NCBI GenBank assembly: GCA_051294375.1
Contig: JBJCIZ010000239.1
Coordinates: forward strand, 2,617,476-2,681,475
Length of the DNA: 64,000 nt
Direction: 5' to 3'
Origin: Paraspadella gotoi
Taxonomy: Eukaryota > Chaetognatha
Shown: one piece after another, positions 1 through 12,117 of the stretch
How positions within the stretch are numbered: position 1 is the first letter of the stretch
Layout: the number at the start of each line of letters is the position of its first letter
Position numbers and translations under genes: made by a program
Notes under the pieces: model-generated
What the model was told of the DNA's origin: nothing
Databases searched by the model: none
The model's input: the letters and a program-made list of their open reading frames with translations, nothing else

Positions 1-1045
1 CAGGAACGTCGCGTTGAAAGTGCTACGCCCCCAAAGTGCCATCCTCCCCCACCACCACCACCACCTTCTATGGGAGCCCCTCCTCCCCCGCCGCCTCCGC
101 CACCGCCTCCGCCTCCTCCACCGCCGCCTTTACCCTCTGGCGCCAAGTTATCTCTTAAAGAACAGATAGTAAAGGTATTGTTCGAATAAGTGTAACAATA
201 TTATATTATCTCTTATATTGTTTTATACCCCTTTATCCATACCATTCATCAGAATAAAACCGGAACGAAATCTTCAAATTCGAGCGACGTCGAGAGCTCT
301 ACTTCTTTGCCCCGAAAGTCTTCAGTTACCAACAACGGCGCTCCGAATCTCGGAGACGTTCTCAAGGGTAAGCCCGCGCGGGAAAAAAAAAATCATCTCT
401 CATCGTTATCAGTTGTTGTAATATTAATTATGATTGATATTATTATTTTACAGATTTGGGAAAAGTGAAGCTCCGTTCGGTGGAGAGATCCCCGAACGGA
501 ACTCCACTCCGACCTCCGCCGAATCCCTCGGCCCCTTTGGACGCGGCGTCTCTCATCGCCGCCGCGCTCAAGAAGAGATTCAACGCCAACTACCGGTACT
601 AAAGGCTTTTCTCAGAAAAGCGATTCTCTTTCGAGCTCGACGCCCGAAGAGAATCCCCCACTTTTTACCACCCCTACTTCCCAAAGAATCGGATTATTGT
701 AGACGTACATAGAATAGATACCAGCCTGGGCGGAAAGAAATAAGCTAGTGATTGCTTTTCAGGTGCTTGCTTCGTGAGAAAGTTAATTACATTTAGAAAA
801 AAACTCGGACCACTAATTTTTTGTTCACCAGAATGGATTCGCCCGAGAAGCCGCAATCGCAGAGTCGCAATTGCAGCGAATCGGAAATCTTCGACGACGC
901 CACGCCCCCTTTTAAAACTCGGCTCAGGAGCGTGCCGGAAAAGGTCGCGCCTGCCGCCCCTGCTCCCTTCGGGCAACATTTGTTGAGAAAGAGCAAGGAT
1001 GGAATGAGAAGGAAACTTTTGGACGAGCAGGAGTCGGCCAAATGA
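1..1045 (+). CDS. MTFR1: Mitochondrial fission regulator (MTFR1/MTFR2 family), 5'-truncated
   Basis: This is the C-terminal 214 codons of a gene entering from the left edge. Exons read as 1-174, 253-367, 454-595 and 832-1045, ending in TGA. The first exon encodes two long polyproline runs. The next two carry the family signature: a 'NLGDVLKDLGKVKLR' stretch, then 'SVERSPNGTPLRP', then a helix with 'LIAAALKKRF'. The last exon ends with 'FGQHLLRKSK', which matches the family's C-terminal FGQHML motif. Members are mitochondrial proteins that promote fission and influence respiration. The seen motifs support the family strongly. They do not separate MTFR1, MTFR1L and MTFR2, so the symbol is a family-level choice. 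The N-terminus lies outside the window. Confidence 0.82.
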
Positions 1046-1646
1046 TCCCGTGACGCCTTCTTTCCTGGTTTACGTTAAATTTTCGAGAATCGATATCATT
1101 AATCAGCGGACCCCTGTTCAATAATAACACTCAAACTTCAGGTTGCATATTTTTTTTTACTAGAAACTTGTTAAGAGATAGGAGGTAGGATTGATGTTAT
1201 TGACCGGAAAAAAGATAACCGGGTTTTGTTACTATTTTGATTTTTGTGTCTTCACTTTTTAAAAGTCGTGATTAGACTATCGGTGCTTTCAGCTGGTCGT
1301 GATTTAAACCAACTACCTATACAATATTTGATGTAGATTTAGAATGTTAACACTAATTTTGGTTTTTTTTTCATTGTTTCACATAGTTTATAAATTCGTT
1401 ATTGTTAATTTAGGTCTATTTAGTCGAATTAAAAATGAAATTTTTTTACAAAACATTTTCTCTAATTGAATACGGATATTAGGATTATGAAGCGCAAAAA
1501 ATTCGACTCGCGACAATATGTTTGATGATGCCTTTTTTTTTTTGAAATAAAGGTAAGTGCTCTAAAAAAAATATATATTGAAAAATCTATTAAAAAAAAA
1601 ACGTAATGATCTAGTTTGTTCACAGCATCTTCACCACTGGGGAACG
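1046..1646. other. Intergenic spacer MTFR - merlin
   Basis: AT-rich spacer with several T runs and no plausible coding region. A pyrimidine-rich stretch ending in CAG at 1621-1625 precedes the merlin ATG by 21 nt. It could be a 5'UTR intron acceptor or a trans-splice site. Confidence 0.5.
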
Positions 1647-4600
1647 ATGCCTTTGGTTTCAAAGAAAAGCGCCTCGTTGGTTCTCGTCCGAGTTCAGACG
1701 ATGGACGCCGAACTCGAGTTTCATATCAGTTTTCAAAGTTTGGGACAAGAACTGTTCGACCTCGTTTGTAGAACCATCGGACTCAGAGAAACTTGGTACT
1801 TCGGCTTACAGGTGCAGTGAGGGAAGTTTTTTCTGAAAATAGTGTAAATTCTTTTATTTTTTTATAGTAATTGATGTTCTTACCGATTTCACCCGTATGT
1901 CAGGAAGAAACCTACTTTGCCCCTAATATTTAAATCTTTGAAATCCCCTCAGTTCGTCGATGAAAAGGACTACACGACCTGGTTAAAAATGGACAAAAAG
2001 ATTTGCAATCAAATCTCAGCGAGCGACCAGCCACTGGTATTTCTTTTTCTCGCCAAATTCTATCCCGAAGAGGTCAGCGAGGAACTGATTCAGGAGATCA
2101 CGCAGCACCTCTTCTTCCTCCAAGTCAAGCAGAGCATCCTGGACATGAACATCTATTGCCCTCCAGAGGCCGCCGTCTTTTTGGCCTCTTACGCGCTTCA
2201 GGCCAAACACGGCGATTACGACGAACAGACTTTTAAGCCCGGAGACAATGCTAATGAAGATCTTTTGCCGCAACGAGTCATTGATCAGTATCAGGCAAGG
2301 AAACATATTTAATATTTATTCAATTTTAACTTATCAGCCCTTTCTTTTTCATTCGTTTATGATAACTTTATATACAACCGTTTGTTCAGCCTTTCTTTGT
2401 CGACGAGAAAGTCTTTTATATTTAGTATTTATTATTCGCTTGTTTATGAACTCAAATTTTGTATGCATGTAAGAGATTATTATTTATTATGATTCTAAAT
2501 GAGATCTAATTTCTCAATCTCATTTACATATTGCAGTATTAAATCTAAATGTATCTTATATGCATACGTATAATGAATATTATTAATTATTATTAATTAT
2601 TAATAATAATATTAATTTATATTCATTTGACTTATCCACTTTTTTCTCCCAGATGACGACGGAAATGTGGGCGGATCGAATCAAAGAGTGGTACGCCGAT
2701 CATCGCGGAATGGCCAAGGAGGAGGCGGAGATGGCCTACCTCAAGATCGCCCAGGATCTCGACATGTACGGAATTAACTTTTTCGAAATTAAAAACAAAA
2801 AGAATTCGGACTTGTGGCTCGGAGTCGATAACGCGGGACTCAACGTTTACGAGAAAGAAAATCGTCTCGTGCCCGTCGTCTCTTTTCCCTGGGGAGAAGT
2901 GAAGAACGTCTCTTTCAAAGTGGGTAGGGCTCAGTAAGGCTCGTGACCCCATGGTTTTTTTTGAGTCCATGAACCTTCCTTTTTCTTCTTTCTCTCTAAC
3001 TCCCAGGATAGACGATTCGTCATCCGGCCCGTCGACAAAGGCGCCCCGGATTTCGTCTTCATCGCCCCGAATCCTCGCGTGAACAAGCGCATCTTCGAGC
3101 TTTGCATCGGGAATCACAACTTGTACATGCAGCGTCGAAAACCGGACACGATGGAGGTGCAACAGATGAAGACTCAAGCGAGAGAGATGAAAGCGCGAAA
3201 GTCGATGGAGCGAAATCGGTATTTGAAGGAGAAGCAGATGCGAGAAGAATGTCAATCCGCCTACAACGAACTCGAAAAGCAATTCGCTATTATCAAAGTG
3301 AGAAGAAGGACGAAAAATGGGACAGAGAGAGAGAGAAAAACCTAGAGAACGGAGAAAAAAAGGGCGTGGAAAAAGGAGCCACATTTTGTGCAATTTTTTT
3401 ACTCCCATCGTTTTTCTCCCAGGAGAACCTCCGCCTGACCCAAGAAGCCCTTCGGAGATCCGAAGAAACCGCCGAGTTGTTGGCGGAAAAATCGCGTCTC
3501 GCCGACGAAGAGGCCCGGATGTTGGCGCAAAAGGCGGCGGAGACAGAAACCGAGATTCAAAATCTCAAAGTCTCCGCCATTAAAATCGAGGAAGATAAGA
3601 TTATGATGGAACACAAGGTTAGTTGTATTTTTTTTTTTTTTTATAAATTTTTTGGTTGATAGACATTGTGTATAGACTTTCGATTTCGTTGTTTATGGGC
3701 ATTAGGAGAAAAACAATTTTTATTTGAGTCGAAACATGTCTGTCAAATTGTCATTAAAATTCGTTGTCAAAACAAATAAAAATTGTTTTTCTCCTAATAT
3801 AAATTTTTTAAATATTTTAAATATTTTAAATATTTTAAATATTTTAATAAATACCTTAAAGATGATCTTGATCGATACAGACTCGTAAACTCTTTCAAAA
3901 AATCCCTTTAATCAGTATGTAATATGTATACTGTATATATACTGATATTGTATAGTGTACCGTCTTTTGACTCTTTTTCTTGCTCTCTCTCTCTCTCGTT
4001 CTCTCGTTATCTTTCGCTGTCTTTTTCTTTTTGATTTCAGGCGCTGGAAGCAGAGATTATCGCGACGAAAAGCGTGGAGGAATTGGAAAAACGCGCCCAG
4101 GAGGCTGAAAATCTCAAGGACGAGTTGATCCGCGCTCGCCTCGCCGAAAAAGAGGCCAAGGAAAAATTGCTCACCTTCGGCCGAACTTATTTACCCTACG
4201 GTATCCCGAGCGCGTCGGCTTTCTACCCTTCCCTCCCCGCCATCTCGAATGGACAGTCCCTGCTTCCCCCTTCCTCCTCTTTGGGTCATCGGTTCGCTCC
4301 TCAGCAAAGCAACGGGGCGGATTCGACGATCGTCCAACCCGCGCACGGCGCCTCCATCATGACCACTCACGCCAAAATCGTGGGCAACCTCCATTCACGC
4401 CCTCTGTCCTCGGTCCACAGTCATCTTCCCTCGCATCAGCCCAACAACTCCCAACATCGGCTCTACGTCAACGGCGCCGCCGGGGGCCTGCCGAGCAACG
4501 GTTCCGCCCTCAACGACCAAACCGGCGACATGGAGGCCCTGTCGGCCGAGATCGAAAAAGAGAGGATGGAGTACGTGGAGAAGTCTCGGCATCTCTCCGA

Positions 4601-4769
4601 ACAACTGCAGCAGCTCAGGGACGAAATTGAGAGTCTGAAGGTGGAAGAGAAGACGACCAACTTGGATCGGTTGCACTTGGAGAAGAACGGAGTGAACAAG
4701 TACTACACGTTACAAAAAATAAGAACCGGAACGACGGGATCACGAGTCGCCTACTTCGAGGGTCTTTGA
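1647..4769 (+). CDS. NF2: Merlin (neurofibromin 2), FERM-domain tumour suppressor homologue
   Basis: Six exons (1647-1811, 1953-2294, 2653-2919, 3007-3297, 3423-3617, 4041-4769) join in frame to 662 residues; human merlin has 595. Merlin links membrane and cortical actin to Hippo signalling. The three-lobed FERM domain fills roughly residues 10-305: '[10 protein letters not shown]', 'FLAKFYPE', '[14 protein letters not shown]', 'YLKIAQDL' and 'CIGNHNLYM' are all recognisable. An alpha-helical EERMRE-type coiled coil follows, then a Ser/Pro-rich linker near residues 450-540 and a C-terminal tail ending 'RVAYFEGL', the merlin form of the ERM tail. Ezrin/radixin/moesin tails with the conserved KYKTLR threonine are not seen, which favours merlin. 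Intron 2 begins with GC (2295) rather than GT. Introns 2 and 5 hold repeats listed separately. Confidence 0.95.
2461..2567 (+). repeat. Intronic dispersed repeat, copy A (merlin intron 2)
   Basis: About 107 bp starting GTATGCATGTAAGAGA, with core 'CAATCTCATTTACATATTGCAG' split around 2515-2536 and 'TATTAAATCTAAATGT' following. The outer 14 bp (2461-2474 and 2554-2567) form an inverted repeat with one mismatch. Near-identical cores occur at 19544, 27703 and 28757, all inside introns and in the sense direction of the host gene. Confidence 0.75.
3701..3798. mobile_element. Small foldback element (26-bp perfect inverted repeat)
   Basis: Positions 3701-3726 and 3773-3798 are exact reverse complements (ATTAGGAGAAAAACAATTTT... 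against ...CTCCTAAT), separated by a 46-bp loop. The element lies in merlin intron 5. Its size and structure fit a miniature non-autonomous DNA transposon or a foldback sequence. It has no coding capacity. Immediately downstream (about 3805-3845) is a tandem AT-rich 10-mer repeat (TTTTAAATAT-like). Confidence 0.7.
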
Positions 4770-5683
4770 CACAACCTTATTGCGCAATATACACATATTG
4801 ACGGATACAAGGTTAACCAGAATAAAAATTGATTTGTTATAGGAAAGGAATTACTAAAGGAAAAAAAAATTTAAAAAAAAAAAACTAAAAAAACAATATT
4901 TAATGAGTAAGTTGGGGGGGGAGAAAGGTTTTTGAGTGGTTGTAATTTTTTTTCAATAAGGAAGGAATATATGAAAAGTCTGTATTCATAGATCAGTGTA
5001 CGTAGGGATGCAAAGGAAATTCGTATTTACAGTGTTTTTTGTTCTACCATGTTTGAATATCATGAAAACTTAAAGATAATTATCGACCCCTTGCCGTATA
5101 TCAAATTACTTATTATTTTTTCCTCGATAGGTTTTATCCCAGAATTCGTTCGCTTGTCTCGTTTTTATTTTTTGTATACCAACAATCTCAGGAGTGATTT
5201 TCTTTAGTGTTTTAAGGAGATTTAGTCGACTTATTATTTCGATGTAAATTTGTATGGTTTTCTGTTTGAAATGATTCAATTCTGCGAAATTGCAATCGTT
5301 TTGTCATTTTTTTATTATTAAACAAAACGGATCTTCCAGTACTTTAAACATATGTCACTAAACGACAGGTATTTATCTCTTGTGCCTTTTTTTAAAAAAA
5401 ATGCACATTGCACAAAATCTTTTCTCATCGAAACAAGTTTTTGAAATGGTTTCGATTTACGATCAAGCGGGCAATACATTTCTAAATCTTTAAAGGTGAT
5501 ACCATTCTTAAAAGTATTTACAGGATGCTATTTTTTCACTTCTGCCTTAATTGATTTTTACATTGTTGCTTACCATACCTCCCCACTGCAGATTTACCGT
5601 TCACACGATGCTTCCAGTTTTTTTTTAAATTGAAATTTCTTTTCGTTAATGTTAATTCTTTAGGCAGAGTTGGAAAAACTTTT
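4770..5683. other. Intergenic spacer merlin - prolyl endopeptidase
   Basis: About 0.9 kb of AT-rich sequence with A and T runs and no convincing coding region. It probably holds the merlin 3'UTR and the promoter/5'UTR of the next gene. The T-rich stretch ending TTTAG near 5663 could be a 5' acceptor for the prolyl endopeptidase mRNA. Confidence 0.45.
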
Positions 5684-8600
5684 ATGGATTATCCGTCGGT
5701 GAAGAGGGAAAATGTTTGTGACTTACATCATCGCGTTTCTGTCCCCGATCCTTATAGGTAAGTTAAGTCTTTTGCAGTCTCCCTTACCCCTTTCTCGATC
5801 TCTTAATCTTTAACTTGATTATTTTTTTTTTTAAATCCATTTCGTATCGTCCTCAAGATGGTTGGAGGAACCCCACACTTCTCCCGAGGTCGCGTCTTTC
5901 GTCCAGGAACAGAACGACCTCACCGACACTTACCTTTCCTCCTCCCGCGTCAAATCTTTTTATCGACGCCGACTGGAAGAGATATGGGACGTTCCCAAAT
6001 ACGGATGTCCCGAGCGCTACGGCACTCGCATCTTCTTCGCCTACAACAGCGGGATGTCCAACTTTGCCTCCATCTACGTCAAAGACACGAACGACGTCGA
6101 CTGCGGCGACGATGTTCGGGATCTTCTCAACGGAGCCTCCGTTTTGATCGACGATCAACGTCTGCTTCCCATGGCCTCGATGAGGCAAGTGGCTTTTTCG
6201 TCGGACGGAACTCGCGTCGCTTATGCTTACAATACTGGTAAATGGTGGATAGCATTACAAATCATGTAATTTAAATAAAATCCTCCCGATTCCTGAAGGT
6301 GTAAGGGAAATAGATTTACTGATAATAAAAATATATATTTACTAAGATTCCATAGGAACTGATTGAAATAATAAATATGATGGTAAGCAGTTTGTTCCTA
6401 ATGAGATTAATTACCCCTATGTTATTAGCATATTGCTTGTTTTAATTAAGTATCTATAGATCCTTATTAACTATTTATACAGTTATGTGTTCAATTCAAA
6501 CATATTCAGTTTATATCGGTTATGATAAATATCTTATCACAACACTTGAATTTTTTTCACAGGCGACGGTTCTGATTGGGTGGATGTCAAGTTTCTTCAA
6601 CTTTCATCTCCCGGACTCAAGTCGCCGTGCGTCACAAATTTGTCGGATGTACTGGAAAATACGAAGCATTCCTCTTTGTCCTGGTACCGCAATCGGGGCA
6701 TCTTTTACAACCGGTACGAATCGGTCAGCAAGGACTCTTTCTGTCAGAACCTAGGTCAAACCTTGTGCTTTCACGAGCTATCCGACGACGACAACAACAA
6801 CAAAGGCGACGGCGACGTGAAAGTTCTGGCGTTCCCGTCGCATCCCGAATGGCACGTCCACGCGACGGTGACGGAATGTCAAAAATACCTGGTCTGTTTG
6901 GTCCGCGATCGATGCCGCGTCGAGAACAAAGTCTGGATCGCGAGGATCGACGACTCGTTTCTCGAACCGCCACCGACGAATCTTTCGATCCCCAAGTTTC
7001 TCCCTTTCCGATTTCGCTTCGACGATTGGACGGCGCAGTTTAATTTCGTCGGCAACTTGGGGGACGAGTTTTTCTTCCGCACGAATTTCGATTCCGAGTT
7101 TTATTCCCTCGTCTCCTTCGATCTTTCCATGGGACGCGAGGACGACTCCTCCCTCGTCTCCTTGCGTCCTATGATCGTTGTCCCGGAAGCCCCGGGGAAA
7201 CTTCTCGAGTCCGCCGTTCCCTTCCACGACGACAAAGTGATTCTAGTCTATCAGGAAAACGTCATCAATCGCTTGGCCGTTTTCCATCTTTCACGACGAC
7301 GGTTTTTGAGCGACGCCCGTCTGAAACTCCCGCTCGGTTCCATTCAGTCCATATTCGGGCGTCGCGAGTCGAAACTGGCCTATTTTCTCTTCGTCTCTTT
7401 TCTCCAAGCTTCAACGATCTTCCGAGTGAGGATCGCGGATGATGGCGATCCTATTCTCGAGCTCATCAACCGAGTTCCCGTTCTGGGTTTCGACGAGACG
7501 CTTTTTGAGACTAAACAGGTTCCTCGGATTTTCGTGGCCAGCTTCTGCGGATTAATCTTCGGAAGTTAATGATCGCTCTTTTGTCCCGTTCTCTCAAGGT
7601 GTTTTATAGCTCTGCGGATGGGCAGAAAATCCCCATGTTTCTGACTCACAGAAAGAATGTGGAGTTGAACGGGAGGAATCCCGTCATGCTGTATGGCTAC
7701 GGTGGTTTTAATCAATCTGTTAAACCACTATTTAGTCCTTCAAGAATAGTTTTTATCCAACACATGAACGGTATAGTCGCCGTTCCGAACCTGAGGGGAG
7801 GTAAGATTTTAAGTATTTTATGAAATATGTATACTGTATGAAATTTTGGGTTATTTGATCGTCTTTTAAGTTATTACGTATTAAGTATGATACGGACGTT
7901 AAAGGTCTTCCAACCAAATATAAACTTAATTGATTAAGTTGTATCCAAGTGATAAATATTTAAAACGTAAGTGGGACAGACATACCGACCGACTGACCAA
8001 CCAACCGAAAAGTTACTTTTAGAGTTACTCCGCTCGTACTCGCTGCGCAAATAAAAACAACTTTCTCTCTTGCTTTTCCCAAAGGCGGCGAATTAGGGAA
8101 ACATTGGCACGAGATGGGAAGAAGAAAAAATAAGAAAAACACCATTGATGATTTCATCTCCGCCGCTCAATTTCTAGTCGGGGAGGGCTTCTGTATTCCG
8201 AGCAAAATCGTGGTCAATGGAGCCTCCAACGGGGGACTCACTGGTATTTGTTAATTGGTAAAACGCTTTTGAATCCAATCGAATTTTTGGTCTCACGGAA
8301 CCATGGCGCAGATCAATATTGATTGTTTCTTCAGCCGCTCTGGCGTTTCTTCGCCGACCCGATTTGTTCGCCTGCGCCATCCTTCAAGTCGGCGTTTTCG
8401 ATCTCCTTCGCTTTCATCTTTATACCATCGGCTTTTGCTGGATTCCCGAATACGGGGACCCGGATGAAGCCACGGATTTTCGCTGGCTACTCCGTTACTC
8501 TCCGTATCATCGGACGCTGCTTCACGCCGGAGAAAAGTTTGAAAGACGCTCGTCGATGGAGACGGACGAAGGGAACAGAGATTCCATCGAGCTCGTCCCT

Positions 8601-9494
8601 CATCATTTTCCGCATCCCACCGCCACCTCGAATTCCTTTCACGAGTCGCCAGCCTTGAGTCACCAACACGATTCCTATATGGGTCTCGCGGATCCCAGTT
8701 CCTCTTGCGTCGATCTCTTTTGCAACACGACGCCGACGACGTCGTTCGCTTCGCAGATGCGATTGGATCTCGTTTCTTTTATCAATCAATCGCAAATGTT
8801 GAGCGACGACGAAGACGGATCTTCCACTCCCGACTTGAGCGATTGCAATAAGAAGATCTTCCTTTCTCTCGACGAGACGCCCATAAAATTCTCGCCAGTA
8901 CAAACATTAGGTTCTGAAATTATTTTTCTAAGTTTACGTTAAATTAACTTGACAGAGTATGTTTATAAGCACATAATCCGAGTACGAGATCAAATGAATA
9001 ATAAAGATCATCTTTTAGATCTCATTTTGGATTTTTTTTTTATTTCACGAACCCAATGTTTATTCTTTTATCGCTAAGAGGTGAATAGAAACGGGGATCT
9101 CTCGCTCGACGACGAAGCCTTTGATCTCGACGTGGAACGACTAGACGACGACGACGACGACGACGACCACGATTCCTTTTATCATTCCCAAATCGACCCA
9201 TCGTACAAAAGGCTGTTTCCCTCCGTGTTTTGTTTAACCTCAACGACGGACGACCGAGTTGTGCCGATGCATTCCTTCAAGTTTGTCGCCGCTTTGCAGC
9301 ATTTTTTGCGATTCTCCGCCGAGGATATCGAGCCTGTCGAGGAGGGTGTCGTCCGAAACTTGCCCGTCGCACTTTTGAGGGTCGCCGACAAATCTGGTCA
9401 TGGTTACGGAAAGGGGACGGATAAAGCGATCAGTGAGCTGGAGGACATCTTTGCTTTTATCGACAAAACCGTCGATTTAGAGTGGCACGATTAA
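5684..9494 (+). CDS. PREP: Prolyl endopeptidase (prolyl oligopeptidase, S9A) with large internal insertion
   Basis: Seven exons (5684-5757, 5858-6237, 6563-7518, 7599-7800, 8085-8243, 8335-8910, 9079-9494) join to 920 residues; the family is usually about 710. The enzyme is a cytosolic serine peptidase that cuts short peptides after proline. The beginning (DPYRWLEEP) and the beta-propeller follow the family order. The catalytic serine lies in 'NGASNGGL' (exon 5), the aspartate in 'TTDDRVVPMHS', and the histidine in 'SGHGYGKGTDK', so the triad is intact. Between 'RYSPYHRTLL' and 'LFPSVFCLTS' there are roughly 180 residues where the family has about a dozen. This insert is Ser/Asp-rich, spans an intron, and includes an eight-aspartate run. 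Its reading frame is preserved across the intron, so it appears to be translated. Confidence 0.93.
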
Positions 9495-9967
9495 GTCCCT
9501 ATGTATTTATTATAATTTTTTTTTCCATACAGAAAAAACATCGGTGCACAAATACATGCATTAAATAATTATATCATCACTTATAATCTAGCTACCAAAT
9601 CAAAATATATTATTGCTAAAGTACGACTTTTTTTCTTGATAAAAATATATATATATATTCAAATAGTGCAAAGACGGTAGTATAGGAAATTGATTGGCTT
9701 TTTTTCTTTTTAGGCTTAATTTTTTGCCAGTATCCTTTGCTTTAACGAAAATCATTTATACTTCCAATTTATTTTGTTATCCGTTTATTGTTGCTCATTT
9801 TAAAGCATCTCCTATGACTTTCGCCCACCTCATAAAAATTAAATCGCGTTTGTTTCTATTGTTATGGTTGATTCCTTTCTTTTCGGCAATCGAATCATAA
9901 AATATTTTTTATTTTTAAGGGACATGAAATAGGCCTTGACTGTTTTGTTTTTTTTTTTTACCGACAA
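9495..9967. other. Intergenic spacer
   Basis: AT-rich, with an AT dinucleotide run near 9645-9660 and a T run just before the next ATG. No coding region is supported. Confidence 0.45.
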
Positions 9968-10484
9968 ATGTCCGATGCCGACCTTAATGAATCGGAGCCA
10001 ACTCAGGCCGACCAAGATCAAAACTCTAGTAGCAGTACTATTCGACAAAGAAAATCCAGAGCTGAAAGAAATCAGGTACGACTGAAGATTGACGACTGTT
10101 GCAGAGTAGCAGAGTGCTTAGTTCTTCATTTCAAATAAACTTCGGTAAAACTCTCAATGCCAATCTCGTTTGCATTTGATTGCGTTATAATTAAGTATAT
10201 ATATTCTGTGATTTTAGTAATTCTATAGTTCAGAATATGATATTATTGATTTGTTGTTATTAAAAATTTGTAAGTCATACATAACATTTGACGTTATTCA
10301 GGCCCTCGCTGACAAGGTCGCTCGTATCAAGGAACGTCGCGAGGAAGCTGAACGATGGCAGGGATTAAAGACTCGAGTCTTGAAATTCGTTAAACCCGTT
10401 GGGATCGCCTTTGGCCTTGCTTTATCCGTTGCCTTCGTCTATTGGCTCGTGTTTCACAGGTTCTTTTATCATTTTAGTTGGTGA
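9968..10484 (+). CDS. Small tail-anchored membrane protein, unknown function (96 aa)
   Basis: Two exons (9968-10075, 10302-10484) join in phase 0. The first 36 residues are acidic and polar, with a Gln/Ser run followed by a basic patch (RQRKSRAERNQ). Exon 2 encodes a charged helix (KVARIKERREEAERWQ), then a single hydrophobic segment of about 20 residues (roughly 70-90: 'VGIAFGLALSVAFVYWLVF') and a short aromatic tail. This topology suggests a C-terminal anchor in the ER or mitochondrial outer membrane, which is inference. Splice sites are standard (CAG|gtacg and ttcag|G). I do not recognise a family. A GT at 10460 leaves open a further exon, but none was found. Confidence 0.6.
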
Positions 10485-11532
10485 TATACCGTGGATTTTT
10501 CCAAATGAGATTGTCTAGCATTTGCATGTTGCCGTGCTTTGCTTACTAATTATTGGTTATTATTTTACCATATGCAAAGGAATTAGAGAGACGCAAACTC
10601 ATTTTGAATGATCCATAAATTTCTCTTTCTCTCGTTTTTAGCCGCATCTGCTTATTGCAGATTCACTTTGGTTTGTCGGTCTGTCGGTCGCCCCCCTTAG
10701 TTTGGTCGGTAGTCATTTAAATCATATTTGAATATCAAATTATATGAAATTACCAAAAAAAAGTATAAAAAAATAACAAGTATGAATAAAGGTAAAAAAC
10801 GAACGAACAAAGCGAGCAATTACAAAATAAAAAAAAGATGAATAAAAATAAAAATTAAAAAAATATAAGATAAATGAACGAACAATGTATAATAAAAATT
10901 GAATAAGAAAATTCACGAATAAAAAATGAAATGAACAAAAATAAGGAAAAGAAAAAAAATAAAATCATATAAAAATTTAAAAAATTCAAGGTTTTACAAT
11001 ATATATACAAAAAGAAGTTATAAAATATAGCAGCTCACGATATGACAACTTTTCAGGTTTAGAATTATTAAAACTTTTTTAAAAAATCAATCAATCACTC
11101 TATTATTTTATTAACCGTTTTATCAATCATTGAATGATTTGATTACCGCCAAATGTCCGTAGGCAGATCCGGCATTGTTTGCTCAAAACTTGTTACGAAA
11201 TTATCGAGCTCACATCCCCTTCAGTCCTGTTTTCGAATTGGACGAAGACTTGATCATCTCCGATGGCGATGGGTTCGTCAAAGTCGAAAGCCAACTGAGT
11301 TGAAAAGTCCTCGTCGATTGTGACCTCAAAGCCTCGGGACTCGGGAGAAGCCGGATCGTGAATCGTGAAAACCTGATTCCTTTGCTGTGTGAATAAACGA
11401 CCGATGAAACCGAGTCCATACCGGAAATCGATTTGTCGTCGAGCCTTTTAAACTCGCAGACGCAGCAGCAGCAGTGAGGACGGACGATTGGTTGCCGTCG
11501 CGACTCTCGACTCTCTCTTTACTCGAGCCAAG
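10485..11532. other. Intergenic A-rich spacer
   Basis: About 1 kb. From 10750 to 11000 it is extremely A-rich with GAAT/AAAT-like repeats. Short GTCGGT motifs occur near 10670-10710. A GC-richer stretch from about 11420, with CAG triplets near 11460, is the probable YPEL promoter/5'UTR. Antisense reading frames here have no recognisable protein. Confidence 0.45.
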
Positions 11533-12117
11533 ATGGTGAAGACGTTTCAAGCCTATTTGCCGGGCAATTGTCACCGCACTTATTCGTGCGTGCATTGCCG
11601 CGCTCATCTGGCTAATCATGACGAATTGATTTCAAAGTCATTCCAGGTGACTAACGTCTGAATTAGTAGTACAATTACTGTTACAATTCGCTTTGCAATT
11701 TTGTGGAGGTGAAAAATTAAATGTGACACTGTGTCACAGGCATGAGCTCATAGAAAATAGAGTGAAAATTAATAATTAAAACGCTAATGTAATTTGGGTG
11801 AAATTAGAAGTGATAGGAAAAAAAAAACGATTGCGACTTCGATGACGGTGGCTCCATTTCATCATACCCAGGGAAGCCAAGGCCGCGCCTACCTCTTCAA
11901 CTCCGTCGTCAACGTCGGGTGTGGACCGGCCGAGGAACGCCTCCTCCTCACCGGTCTGCACGCCGTGGCGGACATCTTCTGCGAGTGCTGCAAGACGCCT
12001 CTCGGTTGGAAATACGAGAGAGCCTTCGAATCGAGTCAGAAATACAAAGAGGGGAAATTTATAATCGAGTTGGCGCACATGATTAAAGACAACAGATGGG
12101 ATAGAGACAGTGCTTGA
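11533..12117 (+). CDS. YPEL: Yippee-like zinc-binding protein (YPEL1-4 type)
   Basis: Two exons (11533-11646, 11872-12117) give 119 residues, the normal length of YPEL1-4. The sequence is almost invariant relative to other animals: 'KTFQAYLP', '[26 protein letters not shown]', and after the intron '[19 protein letters not shown]', then '[13 protein letters not shown]' and '[13 protein letters not shown]'. The two CxxC pairs that bind zinc are present (CVHC and CECC). Yippee proteins are small nuclear or centrosomal proteins linked to cell-cycle and stress responses; the biochemical role is unsettled. The YPEL1-4 form is favoured over YPEL5 by the '[14 protein letters not shown]' segment. The exact paralogue cannot be assigned. 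Confidence 0.95.

Noticed and set aside
1-174. Polyproline start as a WASP/formin-type actin regulator
   Set aside because: Downstream exons carry MTFR-specific motifs (DLGKVKLRSVERSPNGTPLRP in part and FGQHLL), which explain the polyproline as the MTFR proline region.
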